Assembly: GCF_002803845.1 (NCBI RefSeq)
Contig: NZ_CP024985.1
Span: 5,777,501-5,841,500, forward strand
Length of the DNA: 64,000 nt
Reading direction: 5' to 3'
Source of the DNA: Streptomyces lavendulae subsp. lavendulae
GTDB taxonomy: Bacteria; Actinomycetota; Actinomycetes; Streptomycetales; Streptomycetaceae
Part shown: positions 32,546 to 41,294 of the stretch, piece after piece
How the letters are laid out: each line of letters starts with the position of its first letter
Numbering within the stretch: the stretch's first letter is position 1
Notes under the pieces: generated by a model
The model's input: only the letters and a program-made list of their open reading frames with translations
What the model was told of the DNA's origin: nothing
Databases searched by the model: none
Translations under genes and position numbers: made by a program

Positions 32546-32671
32546 TCCCCGTACCCGTGGCCGCGGCCCCTGCCCCGTCGTCGTCCCGCCCCGCCGGAGC
32601 GGGACCCCGACGGGGATGGGGGACACTGGAGGGGTTCGACCCCCTTCCCTGTCGCCGAGGAGCTGTTCCGG

Positions 32672-32863
32672 ATGCCCCGCCTTGCCGTGTTCGCCGTTGT
32701 CGTCTGCCTCCTCGCCGTGGCCGCGGCCGTGGTCGCCTTCATGGAGGGCAGCTTCCTCGGGATCGTCTGGGTGCTGCTGGCCGGGCTGACGTCCAACATG
32801 GCCTGGTACTACGTGCGCAAGGACAGGGCGGACAAGCAGCGCCGGGCACAGCAGGCCGCCTAG
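32672..32863 (+). CDS. small two-helix membrane protein
   Basis: A 63-residue protein with two hydrophobic segments, at about 4-24 (AVFAVVVCLLAVAAAVVAFM) and 28-47 (LGIVWVLLAGLTSNMAWYYV), and a basic C-terminus (RKDRADKQRRAQQ). Both termini should be cytoplasmic. It has GAGGAG at about 32656-32661, ten bases before the ATG. No family recognised; no obvious operon partner. Confidence 0.65.
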   Translation: MPRLAVFAVVVCLLAVAAAVVAFMEGSFLGIVWVLLAGLTSNMAWYYVRKDRADKQRRAQQAA

Positions 32864-32883
32864 GCCCCCGCCGTCCGGCGGGC

Positions 32884-32922
32884 TTGACCCTCACGTGGCG
32901 TGATGCCGCATCGTCGGGGGCG
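32884..32922 (+). promoter_or_regulatory. MerR-type leaderless promoter with palindromic operator
   Basis: TTGACC (32884-32889) and CATCGT (32909-32914) are 19 bp apart, and TCACG-TGG-CGTGA (32891-32903) is a perfect inverted repeat within the spacer, similar in style to the TipA operator. A transcript from this -10 would start at about the GTG at 32922. Confidence 0.55.
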
Positions 32923-34037
32923 TGGAAGAGCATCTGACCGTGGGACGTGTCGCCGAGCTGGCCGACGTGAGCGTCCGCACGCTTCATCACTACGACGAGA
33001 TCGGCCTCGTGCCGTCGTCCGCGCGGACCGCGGCCGGATACCGGGCCTACTCGGCGGGCGACGTGGAGCGGCTGCGGGAGGTGCTCGCCTACCGGCGGCT
33101 GGGCTTCGGGCTGCGCGAGATCGCGGATCTCGTCGACGACCCGACCACCGACGCCGTCGCGCACCTGCACCGGCTGCGAGGCCTGCTGCGGGAACAGCGC
33201 GACCGCGCCGCCGCCATGGTGACCGCCATAGACGGGGAACTGGAGGCACGGGCGATGGGGATCCGGACGACGCCGGAGGAACAGCTCAAGGTGTTCGGCG
33301 CACAGCTGTACGAGACGATCGGGTCCGCGTACCCGGCGACGCGGCGCACCGAGCCGCGGATCGCCGAGAAGATCTGGGAAGCGCTCGGGGACGCCCGGAC
33401 GGTCCTGAACGTCGGGGCCGGTACCGGCTCCTACGAACCCACCGACCGCGAGGTCACGGCGGTGGAACCGTCGGCGGTCATGCGGGCACAGCGTCCCGCG
33501 GGCGCGGCGCCGTGCGTGGCCGCCACCGCGGAGCGGCTCCCCTTCGCGGACCGGTCCTTCGACGCCGCCATGGCCGTCAGCACCGTCCACCACTGGCCGG
33601 ACCCGGTCGCCGGGCTGCGCGAGATGAAGCGCGTCGCCGACCGCGTGGTGGTGTTCACATACGACGCCGGTTCGCCCGGCTGGCTGGAGCGGTTCTGGCT
33701 GACCCGCGACTACCTGCCCGAATTCGGCGACCTCCTCGCCGGCTGGCCCTCGCTCGCCGACATGACCCGCGCGATCGGCGGCCGCGCGGAGCCGGTCCTC
33801 ATCCCGTGGGACTGCGCCGACGGCTTCTTCGAGGCCCACTGGCGCCGGCCCGAGGCGTACCTGGAGGAACACGTGCGCCGCGCCGTATCGGTGTGGACCA
33901 GAGTCGGGCCGGAGGCCGAGGAGCGGGCGGTGAACGGGCTCCGCGAGGACCTCGCCTCCGGCCGCTGGGCCGAGCGCAACCGCGACCTCGTCGCCCTCGA
34001 CACCGCCGAGTTGGGCCTGCGCCTCATCGTGGCCTGA
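32922..34037 (+). CDS. MerR regulator fused to a SAM-dependent methyltransferase
   Basis: A 371-residue two-domain protein. Residues 1-70 are a MerR winged helix-turn-helix (LTVGRVAELADVSVRTLHHY, then GYRAYSAGDVERL), followed by the coiled-coil dimer helix to about 115 and TTPEEQLKVFG, the linker seen in TipA-like regulators. Residues about 130-300 are a class I methyltransferase: ARTVLNVGAGTGSYEPTD (SAM glycine loop, about 158-175), AERLPFADRSFDAAMAVST and a HHWPDP motif like those of UbiE-type enzymes. In most MerR proteins the second half binds an inducer; here it is an enzyme fold. Either the domain senses SAM or a substrate, or it modifies a drug and reports its presence (inference). Start GTG 32922, leaderless. 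Confidence 0.85.
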   Translation: MEEHLTVGRVAELADVSVRTLHHYDEIGLVPSSARTAAGYRAYSAGDVERLREVLAYRRLGFGLREIADLVDDPTTDAVAHLHRLRGLLREQRDRAAAMVTAIDGELEARAMGIRTTPEEQLKVFGAQLYETIGSAYPATRRTEPRIAEKIWEALGDARTVLNVGAGTGSYEPTDREVTAVEPSAVMRAQRPAGAAPCVAATAERLPFADRSFDAAMAVSTVHHWPDPVAGLREMKRVADRVVVFTYDAGSPGWLERFWLTRDYLPEFGDLLAGWPSLADMTRAIGGRAEPVLIPWDCADGFFEAHWRRPEAYLEEHVRRAVSVWTRVGPEAEERAVNGLREDLASGRWAERNRDLVALDTAELGLRLIVA

Positions 34038-34052
34038 CACCGGCGGGCCGTG

Positions 34053-34076
34053 GCGGGAGCCGCCACCGGCTCCCGC
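34053..34076. terminator. hairpin between the MerR-methyltransferase and M50 genes
   Basis: GCGGGAGCC (34053-34061) and GGCTCCCGC (34068-34076) form a perfect 9-bp stem with a 6-nt loop between two convergent genes. Confidence 0.55.
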
Positions 34077-34879
34077 TACTGCGCGCCGTCGACCGTGCAG
34101 AGGCCGTTCGGGTCCTGCCAGAAGCGGTACAGGTCGTGGCCGCAGTACGTCTCCAGCTCCGAGACGCCCAGACCGCGCAGGATCCCGTCCACCGCGCCGA
34201 AGAAGAAGGCGTTCACCTCCGGGATCCACAGCAGCGCGAACACCCCGATCAGCGCGAAGGGCGCCAGCGGCGCCAGTTCGCGGCGGGCCCGGTGCGAGAG
34301 CCAGGGCTCGATCACCCCGTAGCCGTCCAGCCCCGGGACCGGCAGGAAGTTCAGGATCGCCGCCGAGACCTGGAGCAGCGCCAGGAACGCCAGCGCGAAG
34401 CGGAACGTGAACGGGACCCCGTCGAGGGCGTCCAGCCAGAACGGCGCCGTGCAGACGGCCGCGAACAGCACGTTCGTCAGCGGCCCCGCGGCCGAGACCA
34501 GGCTGTGGTTCCAGCGGCCCCGGATCCGGTCCCGCTCGATGTACACCGCCCCGCCGGGCAGGCCCAGCCCGCCCAGGATCACGAACACCACCGGCAGCAC
34601 GATGCTGAGCATCGCGTGCGTGTACTTCAGGGGGTTCAGCGTCAGGTAGCCCTTCGCGCCGACCGTGATGTCCCCGCCGTGCAGGGCGGTGCGGGCGTGC
34701 GCGTACTCGTGCAGGCACAGCGAGACGACCCACGCCGACGTCACGAACAGGAACACCGCCAGCCCCGGGCTGGCGGCGTACCCGGTCCACACCGCCCAGC
34801 CGGTGACCGCCATGACGGCGGCGATGCCGAGGAATACGGAACTGATCTGCCGCTCGCCGCGGCTCCCCTGGTGACCCAT
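34076..34879 (-). CDS. M50-type site-2 protease-like membrane protein
   Basis: A 267-residue integral membrane metalloprotease-like protein with about six helices. HEYAH at 57-61 is the zinc-binding His-Glu-x-x-His within a helix (LCLHEYAHARTAL), and NFLPVPGLDGYG supplies the third ligand Asp. The order and the spacing of about 115 residues fit the short actinobacterial S2P group, which lacks a PDZ domain. The substrate may be a membrane-bound anti-sigma factor or transcription factor, but none lies nearby. Start chosen at 34879 (MGHQGSRGERQ). It is divergent from the SARP-like gene by 60 bp. Confidence 0.85.
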   Translation of the reverse strand: MGHQGSRGERQISSVFLGIAAVMAVTGWAVWTGYAASPGLAVFLFVTSAWVVSLCLHEYAHARTALHGGDITVGAKGYLTLNPLKYTHAMLSIVLPVVFVILGGLGLPGGAVYIERDRIRGRWNHSLVSAAGPLTNVLFAAVCTAPFWLDALDGVPFTFRFALAFLALLQVSAAILNFLPVPGLDGYGVIEPWLSHRARRELAPLAPFALIGVFALLWIPEVNAFFFGAVDGILRGLGVSELETYCGHDLYRFWQDPNGLCTVDGAQ

Positions 34880-34940
34880 GCGGCGAAACCTATCCCGGCG
34901 ACCGGACGGCCCGGGCCGCGGGGCCGGGGACAATGGGCCG

Positions 34941-37900
34941 GTGCGCTACGCGATCCTCGGTACCACCCAGGCCTCCCACGACGACGGGACCACCGTCGCC
35001 GTCGGCGGCGCGCGCCTGCGGGCGCTCCTGACCGCGCTCGCCCTGCGCCCGGGGCGGGCGGTACCGGCCGCGCTGCTCGTCGGCGAGGTCTGGGACGCCG
35101 ACCCCCCGGCCGAGCCGGTGCCCGCGCTCCAGGCGCTGGTGGGCCGGCTGCGGCGGACGCTGGGGCACGCCGCCGTGCGCTCGGGCCCCGGCGGCTACCT
35201 GCTGGACGCGCAGCGCGAGGACGTCGACGCCTTCCGCTTCGAACGGCTCGTCCGGGCCGCCGCCGAGGCCCCGGACCCGGCCGGGGCGGCGGCCCTGTAC
35301 GACGAGGCCCTCGCACTGTGGCGGGGCCCGGCGCTGGCCTCGCTGCCCGAGGCGGCGGCGGAGGCCGCGCGCTGGGAAGCCGTACGGATGGACGCGCGCC
35401 GGGGCCGCCTCGGCGCGGCCCTGGCGCTGGGCGAGGCGGAGGCGGCCCTGCCGGAGCTGGCCGAACTGTGCGCCCGGCAGCCCCTGGACGAGCCGTTGCA
35501 GGTGCTGCGGATCAGGGCCCTGCGGGCGGTGGGCCGGCCCGCGCAGGCACTGGCCGCCTACGAGGCCGTCCGCCGGGACCTGTCGGCCCGCCTGGGCACC
35601 GACCCGGGCCCCCAGCTCCGCGCCCTCCACGCGGAACTCCTCACCCCAGCCCCCGCACCCCCCGCGGCAGGCACCCCGGCCTGGGACCACCCGGCCCCGG
35701 ACCCCGCCCGCGCGCCGGACCAGGTCGCGCCCCCGACCGCGGGCGCTCCCGCCCCGGTCCGGGTGCCGCAGGCCGCAGCTCCGGCCGCGGCCGCCGAGAC
35801 CACCGGGGCCCCGGCCCCCGTCGGGAACCTGCGGGTGCGGCTCACCTCCTTCGTCGGGCGGGAGGGGGACATCCGGGTGCTCGGGGAGGATCTCGGGCGG
35901 GCCCGGCTCGTCACGCTCCTCGGGCCCGGCGGGGCCGGCAAGACGCGGCTGTCGCAGGAGGCCGCCGAATGGCACGCCCCCCGCTCCGGGGCCTGGCCCG
36001 ACGGGGTGTGGCTCGTCGAACTGGCGCCCGTGGACGACCCCGAGGACGTCGCCGAAGCCGCCCTCGCCGCGCTCGGTGCACGCGAGACGAAGCTGCGCGG
36101 CGCCGCCGCCGAGGAACTGCGCGCGCTCACCGACCGCACCGGGGACGCCCCGCTCGACCGGCTCGCCGAACACTGCTCCCGCCGCCGGCTCCTGCTGCTC
36201 CTGGACAACTGCGAGCACGTCGTCGGCGCCGCCGCCGAACTCGCGGAACGCCTGCTGACCCACTGCCCCGGCGTGCAGATCCTCGCCACCAGCCGCGAAC
36301 CCCTCGGCGTGCCCGGCGAGTTCCTGCGCCCCGTCGAACCACTGCCCGACCCCGTCGCCCTCTCGCTCCTCGACGACCGCGGCGCCGCCGTACGGCCGGG
36401 GTTCAGCGTCGCCGAGGACCCGGAGGCCGCGGCCGAGATCTGCCGGCGCCTCGACGGCCTGCCGCTGGCCATCGAACTGGCCGCGGCCCGGCTGCGGCTG
36501 CTCACCCCGCGCCAGATCGCCGACCGGCTCGACGACCGCTTCCGCCTCCTCACCGGCGGAGCCCGCACCGTCCTGCCCCGCCAGCAGACCCTGCGCGCGG
36601 TCGTCGACTGGTCCTGGGACCTCCTCGACGCCTCCGAACGGGCCGTCCTCGCCCGCCTGTCGGTCTTCGCCGGCGGCTGCGACCTGGCCGCCGCCGAAGC
36701 CGTCTGCGTCGAGCCGCAGGACCCCCTCGACGTCGCCGACGTCCTCGGTTCCCTCGTCGACAAGTCCCTCGTCGTCGCCGAACCCGACGAGGGGGCCGGC
36801 GGAATGCGCTACCGCCTCCTGGAGACCGTCGCCGAGTACGCCACCGAACGCCTCGACGCGTCCGACGACGACCGCCCCGCCACCGAGCGCCGTCACCTCG
36901 TCCACTACCGCGAACTCGCCCGCGCCGCCGAGCCCCTGCTCCGCGGCCACGGCCAGCGCGCCGCCACCGAGCGGATCGGCACCGAGTACGAGAACATCCG
37001 TACCGCCCTGCGTTGCGCCGTCGCCGCCCGCGACGCCGACGAGGTGCTCTGCCTCGTCCACTCCCTGAGCTGGTACTGGCACATGCACGACCTGCGCGCC
37101 GAGTCCCGCCACTGGGCCGAGGCCGCCGCCGCCCTGGGCCCCGACCCCTTCACGGCGCCCGTGACCCCCGCCGAGCCCGTCTACGAGCAGCTCGTCGCCT
37201 CGCCCCCGCCCTACTCCGGCGAGCTGCTCGCCGAGGCCTGGCGGGCCCTGCACCTGTTGCGGCTGGCCTCCTGGGACCAGACCAGCGCGGGCTGGGACAC
37301 CCCCGAGACCCGCGCCCAGGTCGACGGGGTACTCGCCGCCTACCGGCCCGGACTCCCGCAGACCTGCCGCACCCCCGGCTCCCTGTGGATCTACGCCGTC
37401 ATGATCGCGGGAGACCCGGCGCTGCTCCAGCGCGTCATCGACGAGACCGTCGCCACCGCCCGCGCGCTCGGCTACCGCTGGGAACTGGCCACCGCCCTCC
37501 AGCTCCGCGCCAACATCCTCGCCAACCGCGCCGACTGGGCGGGCGACGCCACCCGCGACGCCGAGGAGAGCCTGGTCCTCTTCCGGGAACTCGGCGACGC
37601 CTGGGGCTGCGCCGAGGCGCTCTCCGCGCGGGCCGAGGCCCTGGAGAAGCGCGGCGCGTACGCCCCGGCCGGGCAGTGCTACCGGGAGGCGGTCGCCTAC
37701 GCCGAACGCCTCGGCGCCAAGGCGCAGGTGACGGTCCTGCGGGTGCGGATGGCCGGCGTGCTCGCCGAGGGCGGCCGGACCGAGGAGGCCGAGGAGATCC
37801 TCGGCGGGATCCTCGCCACGGCGCAGACCTACGGCAACGAGGCCATGCCCGCCGCCCGGATGTTCCTCGCCGGCATCCTCGGCCGCACGGGCCGGATCCC

Positions 37901-38351
37901 CGAGGCGCGGGCACAGCTGCAGTTCCTGCGGGAGGAGTTCGCCTTCGGGGCCTTCGCCGTCTTCGACGGGTTCCTGCTCGGCACCATGGCCTGGCTCGAC
38001 AACCAGGAGGGCCAGCACGAGGAGGCCCTCGTACGGCTACGCCGGGCCATGGAGACGGTGGTGGACCCGATGGCCCGCCTGATGGCCCCGCAGATGCCGG
38101 CCGTGTACCTGCTGACGGCCGCCCTCGCCCGGGCCGCGCTCGGCGGCCCCGCGGGCGCGTACGACGCCGCGCGGCTGACCGGGGCCTACCGGGCGCTGCT
38201 GCCGCCCGAGCACTTCAGCGTCTCCACCGAACGCGAGGACGCCGCCCGCGTCGAGGAGCTGGCGCGGGCGGAGCTGGGGGACGCCGGGTACGAGGCCGCG
38301 TACGCCGAAGGCGGCGGCCTCACCCTGGAGGAGGCCACCGCCCTCATCTGA
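34941..38351 (+). CDS. AfsR/SARP-like regulator with BTAD, NB-ARC and TPR domains
   Basis: A 1136-residue multidomain regulator. Residues 1-90 are the OmpR-type winged helix of SARPs (ARLRALLTALALRPGRAVP, then GGYLLD); 95-245 are the bacterial transcriptional activation domain; after a Pro/Ala linker come an NB-ARC type ATPase (Walker A LGPGGAGKTRLS at about 326, Walker B RLLLLLDNCEHV at about 416, GLPLAIELAAARLRLL at about 515) and about 500 residues of TPR-like helices. AfsR itself, with this layout, is activated by phosphorylation and switches on antibiotic regulators. SARPs bind direct heptamer repeats in 11-bp phase; exactly such repeats lie before the exporter genes that converge on this gene. 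Start GTG 34941. Confidence 0.9.
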   Translation: MRYAILGTTQASHDDGTTVAVGGARLRALLTALALRPGRAVPAALLVGEVWDADPPAEPVPALQALVGRLRRTLGHAAVRSGPGGYLLDAQREDVDAFRFERLVRAAAEAPDPAGAAALYDEALALWRGPALASLPEAAAEAARWEAVRMDARRGRLGAALALGEAEAALPELAELCARQPLDEPLQVLRIRALRAVGRPAQALAAYEAVRRDLSARLGTDPGPQLRALHAELLTPAPAPPAAGTPAWDHPAPDPARAPDQVAPPTAGAPAPVRVPQAAAPAAAAETTGAPAPVGNLRVRLTSFVGREGDIRVLGEDLGRARLVTLLGPGGAGKTRLSQEAAEWHAPRSGAWPDGVWLVELAPVDDPEDVAEAALAALGARETKLRGAAAEELRALTDRTGDAPLDRLAEHCSRRRLLLLLDNCEHVVGAAAELAERLLTHCPGVQILATSREPLGVPGEFLRPVEPLPDPVALSLLDDRGAAVRPGFSVAEDPEAAAEICRRLDGLPLAIELAAARLRLLTPRQIADRLDDRFRLLTGGARTVLPRQQTLRAVVDWSWDLLDASERAVLARLSVFAGGCDLAAAEAVCVEPQDPLDVADVLGSLVDKSLVVAEPDEGAGGMRYRLLETVAEYATERLDASDDDRPATERRHLVHYRELARAAEPLLRGHGQRAATERIGTEYENIRTALRCAVAARDADEVLCLVHSLSWYWHMHDLRAESRHWAEAAAALGPDPFTAPVTPAEPVYEQLVASPPPYSGELLAEAWRALHLLRLASWDQTSAGWDTPETRAQVDGVLAAYRPGLPQTCRTPGSLWIYAVMIAGDPALLQRVIDETVATARALGYRWELATALQLRANILANRADWAGDATRDAEESLVLFRELGDAWGCAEALSARAEALEKRGAYAPAGQCYREAVAYAERLGAKAQVTVLRVRMAGVLAEGGRTEEAEEILGGILATAQTYGNEAMPAARMFLAGILGRTGRIPEARAQLQFLREEFAFGAFAVFDGFLLGTMAWLDNQEGQHEEALVRLRRAMETVVDPMARLMAPQMPAVYLLTAALARAALGGPAGAYDAARLTGAYRALLPPEHFSVSTEREDAARVEELARAELGDAGYEAAYAEGGGLTLEEATALI

Positions 38352-38371
38352 TCCCCCGCCGTCCCCCGTGG

Positions 38372-38401
38372 GGTCCGTCCGGGACGCGATCCGGACGGAC
38401 C
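38372..38401. terminator. hairpin between the SARP-like gene and the exporter operon
   Basis: GGTCCGTCCGG (38372-38382) and CCGGACGGACC (38391-38401) form a perfect 11-bp stem with an 8-nt loop, between two convergent units. Confidence 0.7.
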
Positions 38402-38414
38402 GGCCGGGACAGGA

Positions 38415-39266
38415 TCAGGTCTTCTGACGGAACTTGCGGACCGCCAGCGGCATGGTCACGGCGGTGAGGCCCACCGACCAGGCCAGGGTGATCCACACGG
38501 AGTTCCCGAGGGGGGTCCCGTTGATCAGCCCGCGGGCCGCGTCGGCCAGGTTCGACAGCGGGTTGACGTCCGTGAAGCTCTGCAGCCAGCCCGGCATCGT
38601 CGTCGGCGGGGCGAAGATCGAGCTGCCGAACTGGAGCGGCATCAGCACCAGCATCGCCATGCCCTGCACGGCCTGCGCGGTCTTCATGGTGAGACCCAGC
38701 AGGATGAAGATCCACATCAGGGAGGCGCCGAAGACGGCCGACAGCCCGATGGCGAGGAACAGGTCCAGCACCGAGGACTTGATCGACAGGCCGAGCAGGA
38801 AGCCCATCCCGAGCAGGATCGAGATGGCGACCATCATCCGGCCGAGCTCGACCACGATCTTGGCGATGAGCACGGAGGAGCGGGCGATCGGCATGGACCG
38901 GAACCGGTCCATCACACCCTTCTTGAAGTCGTCGTTGACCCCGGTCCCGACGCCCATCGCGATGTTCATGCCCATCATCGCCATCAGGCCCGGGACCACG
39001 TAGTTGACGTACTCGCCCTGGTTGCCCTTGCCGGAGATCGCACCGCCGAAGACGAACACGAACAGCAGCGTGAAGATGATCGGCATGAACAGGACGTCGA
39101 ACATCGACTCGGGGTCCTGCTTGATCTGCAGGGCGTTGCGGCGGGCCAGGGCGCCGATGTGCCGCAGGTTGGCCCGCAGCCCGATCCGGTCCTCGGCCGG
39201 GGGCCGCGGACCGGCGGCCGGGGAGGCCGCCGGGGTGCTGGGCTTCGTCGTGGTTACGGTGCTCAT
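38415..39266 (-). CDS. DrrB-like ABC-2 type transporter permease
   Basis: A 283-residue membrane protein with about six helices and a 40-residue Pro/Thr-rich cytosolic N-terminus. QIKQDPESMFDVLFMPIIFT is the family start; FKKGVMDRFRSMPIARSSVL is the cytoplasmic conserved loop. This is the ABC-2 (DrrB/NodJ) type that pumps drugs, polyketides or lipids. The ATG overlaps the stop of the ATPase gene (ATGA), so both make one exporter. The substrate is unknown; the SARP-like neighbour and phased repeats upstream suggest a link to secondary metabolism or self-protection. Confidence 0.9.
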   Translation of the reverse strand: MSTVTTTKPSTPAASPAAGPRPPAEDRIGLRANLRHIGALARRNALQIKQDPESMFDVLFMPIIFTLLFVFVFGGAISGKGNQGEYVNYVVPGLMAMMGMNIAMGVGTGVNDDFKKGVMDRFRSMPIARSSVLIAKIVVELGRMMVAISILLGMGFLLGLSIKSSVLDLFLAIGLSAVFGASLMWIFILLGLTMKTAQAVQGMAMLVLMPLQFGSSIFAPPTTMPGWLQSFTDVNPLSNLADAARGLINGTPLGNSVWITLAWSVGLTAVTMPLAVRKFRQKT

Positions 39267-40273
39267 GCCGCGACCTCCTCGGTCTGCTCGGTGGGAACGG
39301 AGTCCTCGGCGGCGGGCTTCTGGCCGGTGATGGCCAGGAAGACCTCGTCGAGGCTGGGCAGGTAGGTGCCGATGTCGGAGATGGCGTACCCGCGGGCCGC
39401 CAGCAGCCCGACGACGGCCGTCAGCTGCTCGTCGGCCAGGATCGGCACCAGCAGCGTCCCCTCGTCCGGGACGGCCTGGGATCCGGCGACGCCGTCCAGC
39501 CCGGTCTCGGCGAGGGCGCGGGCCATGCCCGGCAGGTCGGCCGGGTCGGCCGGCCGGATGCGCAGGGTGCGGCCGCCGACGCGCGCCTTCAGCTCGTCGA
39601 CCTTGCCGTTGGCGATGACCTTGCCGCGGTCGATGACCGTCAGCTCGCTCGCGAGCTGCTCGGCCTCCTCCATGTACTGGGTGGTGAGCAGCACGGTGGC
39701 GCCCTCGGCGACCAGCCGCTGCACCTCGTCCCACACCTCGTTGCGGGTACGGGGGTCCAGACCGGTGGTCGGCTCGTCCAGGTAGAGCACGGCCGGGTTG
39801 CCGATCAGCGAGGCGGCCAGGTCGAGACGCCGGCGCATGCCGCCGGAGTAGTTCATCACGGCCTTCTTCGCGGCCTCGGTCAGGGAGAACCGCTCCAGCA
39901 TCTCGTCCGCCCGCTTCCGGGCGTCCTTGCGGGACAGGTCCAGCAGCCGGCCGATCATGTAGAGGTTCTCCCAGCCGGAGAGCTTCTCGTCGACCGAGGC
40001 GTACTGGCCGGTCAGGCCTATGGTGCGGCGCAGCTGCCGGGGCTGGCGGACCACGTCGTAGCCCGCGACCCGGGCGGTGCCGGAGTCCGGGACGATCAGG
40101 GTGGACAGGCAGCGGACCAGGGTGGTCTTGCCCGCCCCGTTGGGGCCGAGGACACCGAGGACGGTGCCTTCGCGCACGTCCAGGTCGACCCCGTCGAGGG
40201 CCTTGGTCTCGCCGTAGTGCTTGACCAGTCCCCGGACCTCCACGGCGTGGGGAGAGTTGTCGTTTCGCGTCAT
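39263..40273 (-). CDS. DrrA-like ABC transporter ATP-binding protein
   Basis: A 336-residue ATPase of the daunorubicin-resistance DrrA family. Walker A is LGPNGAGKTTLVR at about residue 40, the Q loop LTGQYASVDEKLSG, the signature NYSGGMRRRLDLAASLI at about 137, Walker B AVLYLDEPTTGLDPRTR, and the C-terminal domain holds GTLLVPI and the family end SLDEVFLAITGQ. It precedes the permease gene with a four-base overlap. Starts at 40282 (MVDM) or 40273 (MTRN) are possible; the second is chosen because five 11-bp repeats end at 40292 and a GATGGT -10-like box at 40291-40286 leaves no room for a leader before 40282. Confidence 0.88.
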   Translation of the reverse strand: MTRNDNSPHAVEVRGLVKHYGETKALDGVDLDVREGTVLGVLGPNGAGKTTLVRCLSTLIVPDSGTARVAGYDVVRQPRQLRRTIGLTGQYASVDEKLSGWENLYMIGRLLDLSRKDARKRADEMLERFSLTEAAKKAVMNYSGGMRRRLDLAASLIGNPAVLYLDEPTTGLDPRTRNEVWDEVQRLVAEGATVLLTTQYMEEAEQLASELTVIDRGKVIANGKVDELKARVGGRTLRIRPADPADLPGMARALAETGLDGVAGSQAVPDEGTLLVPILADEQLTAVVGLLAARGYAISDIGTYLPSLDEVFLAITGQKPAAEDSVPTEQTEEVAA

Positions 40274-40291
40274 GTCCACCATGGGACCATC

Positions 40292-40346
40292 CGCCGCTGA
40301 CAAAGCTCCGACAGCCGGCCGACAGCCGGCCGACGGGCCACCGACG
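40292..40346 (-). promoter_or_regulatory. five direct repeats in 11-bp phase (SARP-type operator candidate)
   Basis: On the minus strand, units starting CGTCGG, CGTCGG, TGTCGG, TGTCGG and TGTCAG follow each other at exactly 11 bp (40346-40336, 40335-40325, 40324-40314, 40313-40303, 40302-40292). A weaker sixth unit, CGTCGTCTTTC, precedes them in phase. SARP regulators such as DnrI and ActII-ORF4 bind direct heptamers 11 bp apart. The array ends just before the DrrA-like start. Confidence 0.6.
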
Positions 40347-40433
40347 GAAAGACGACGGGAAGGCGGCGGCCCGCCGACGTCGTGTCGGCGGGCCGTCGCC
40401 CACTCCCGGCGGGGCCGTGCGGCCCCGGCCCGA

Positions 40434-41294
40434 TCAGTGGAAGGCGTGCTCCGGCTGGGGGAACGTTCCGCCGACCACGTCCTCGGCGAAGGCCTTCGCC
40501 GCGTCCGTCATCGTGCTCCGCAGGTTCGCGTACTGCTTCACGAACTTCGGCATCTTCCCGCCGGTCAGGCCCATCATGTCGGTCCACACCAGCACCTGCG
40601 CGTCGCACTCCGACCCGGCGCCGATGCCGACGGTCGGGATGTGCAGGGACCGGGTGACCTCGGCGGCGAGCTCGGCCGGGACCAATTCCAGGACCACCGC
40701 GAAGGCGCCCGCGTCCTGCGCGGCCTTGGCGTCGCGCAGCAGCTGGTGCGCGGCCTCGTCGCTGCGGCCCTGCACCCGGTAGCCCATGGCGTTCACGGAC
40801 TGCGGGGTCAGGCCCAGGTGGGACATGACCGGGATGCCGGACTGCACGATCAGCTCGGTCTGCGCCAGCGACCGCTCGCCGCCCTCCAGCTTGACCGCGC
40901 CGACCCCGGCCTCCTTGACCAGCCGGGTCGCGCTGCGCAGCGCCTGCACGGCGCCTTCCTGGTAGGAGCCGAAGGGCAGGTCGCCGACGATCAGGGCCCG
41001 GCTGGTGCCCCGTACGACGGCCGCCGACAGCAGGGTCATCTCGTCCATCGTCACGGGGACGGTGGTCTCGTAGCCGAGGTGACAGTTGCCCATCGAGTCA
41101 CCGACGAGCATCACCGGGATGCCGGCCTCGTCGAAGACGGACGCCGTCATGGCGTCGTAGGCGGTGAGCATGGGCCACTTCTCGCCGCGTTCCTTGGCGA
41201 GGGCGAGGTCGCGGACGGTGATGCGCCGGGTGCCCGCACCTCCGTACAGGGTGGGGGAGGCGGCTTCGCGGGCAGGCGAAACGGCGTGCGTCAT
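40434..41294 (-). CDS. panB: 3-methyl-2-oxobutanoate hydroxymethyltransferase
   Basis: A 286-residue TIM-barrel enzyme, the first committed step to pantothenate and CoA: it adds a hydroxymethyl group from methylenetetrahydrofolate to 2-oxoisovalerate. MLTAYDAMTASVFDEAGIPV, LVGDSMGNCHLGYETTVPVT (Mg-binding Asp), AVKLEGG and IPTVGIGAGSECDAQVLVW (base Glu nearby in LELVPAEL) are all present. The start at 41294 (MTHAVSP) has AAGGAG eight bases upstream; the longer frame from 41315 lacks one. Pantothenate genes panC and panD are not in the window. Confidence 0.95.
   Translation of the reverse strand: MTHAVSPAREAASPTLYGGAGTRRITVRDLALAKERGEKWPMLTAYDAMTASVFDEAGIPVMLVGDSMGNCHLGYETTVPVTMDEMTLLSAAVVRGTSRALIVGDLPFGSYQEGAVQALRSATRLVKEAGVGAVKLEGGERSLAQTELIVQSGIPVMSHLGLTPQSVNAMGYRVQGRSDEAAHQLLRDAKAAQDAGAFAVVLELVPAELAAEVTRSLHIPTVGIGAGSECDAQVLVWTDMMGLTGGKMPKFVKQYANLRSTMTDAAKAFAEDVVGGTFPQPEHAFH

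Noticed and set aside
32900..38467. A 1855-codon open frame on the plus strand
   Set aside because: It overlaps the MerR-methyltransferase, M50 and SARP genes in another frame and translates to Arg/Pro/Ala-rich sequence without domains.
40292..40346. Simple GC-rich inverted repeat as a terminator
   Set aside because: GGCCGGC segments can form small hairpins, but the exact 11-bp direct phase and the position before a start codon do not suit a terminator.
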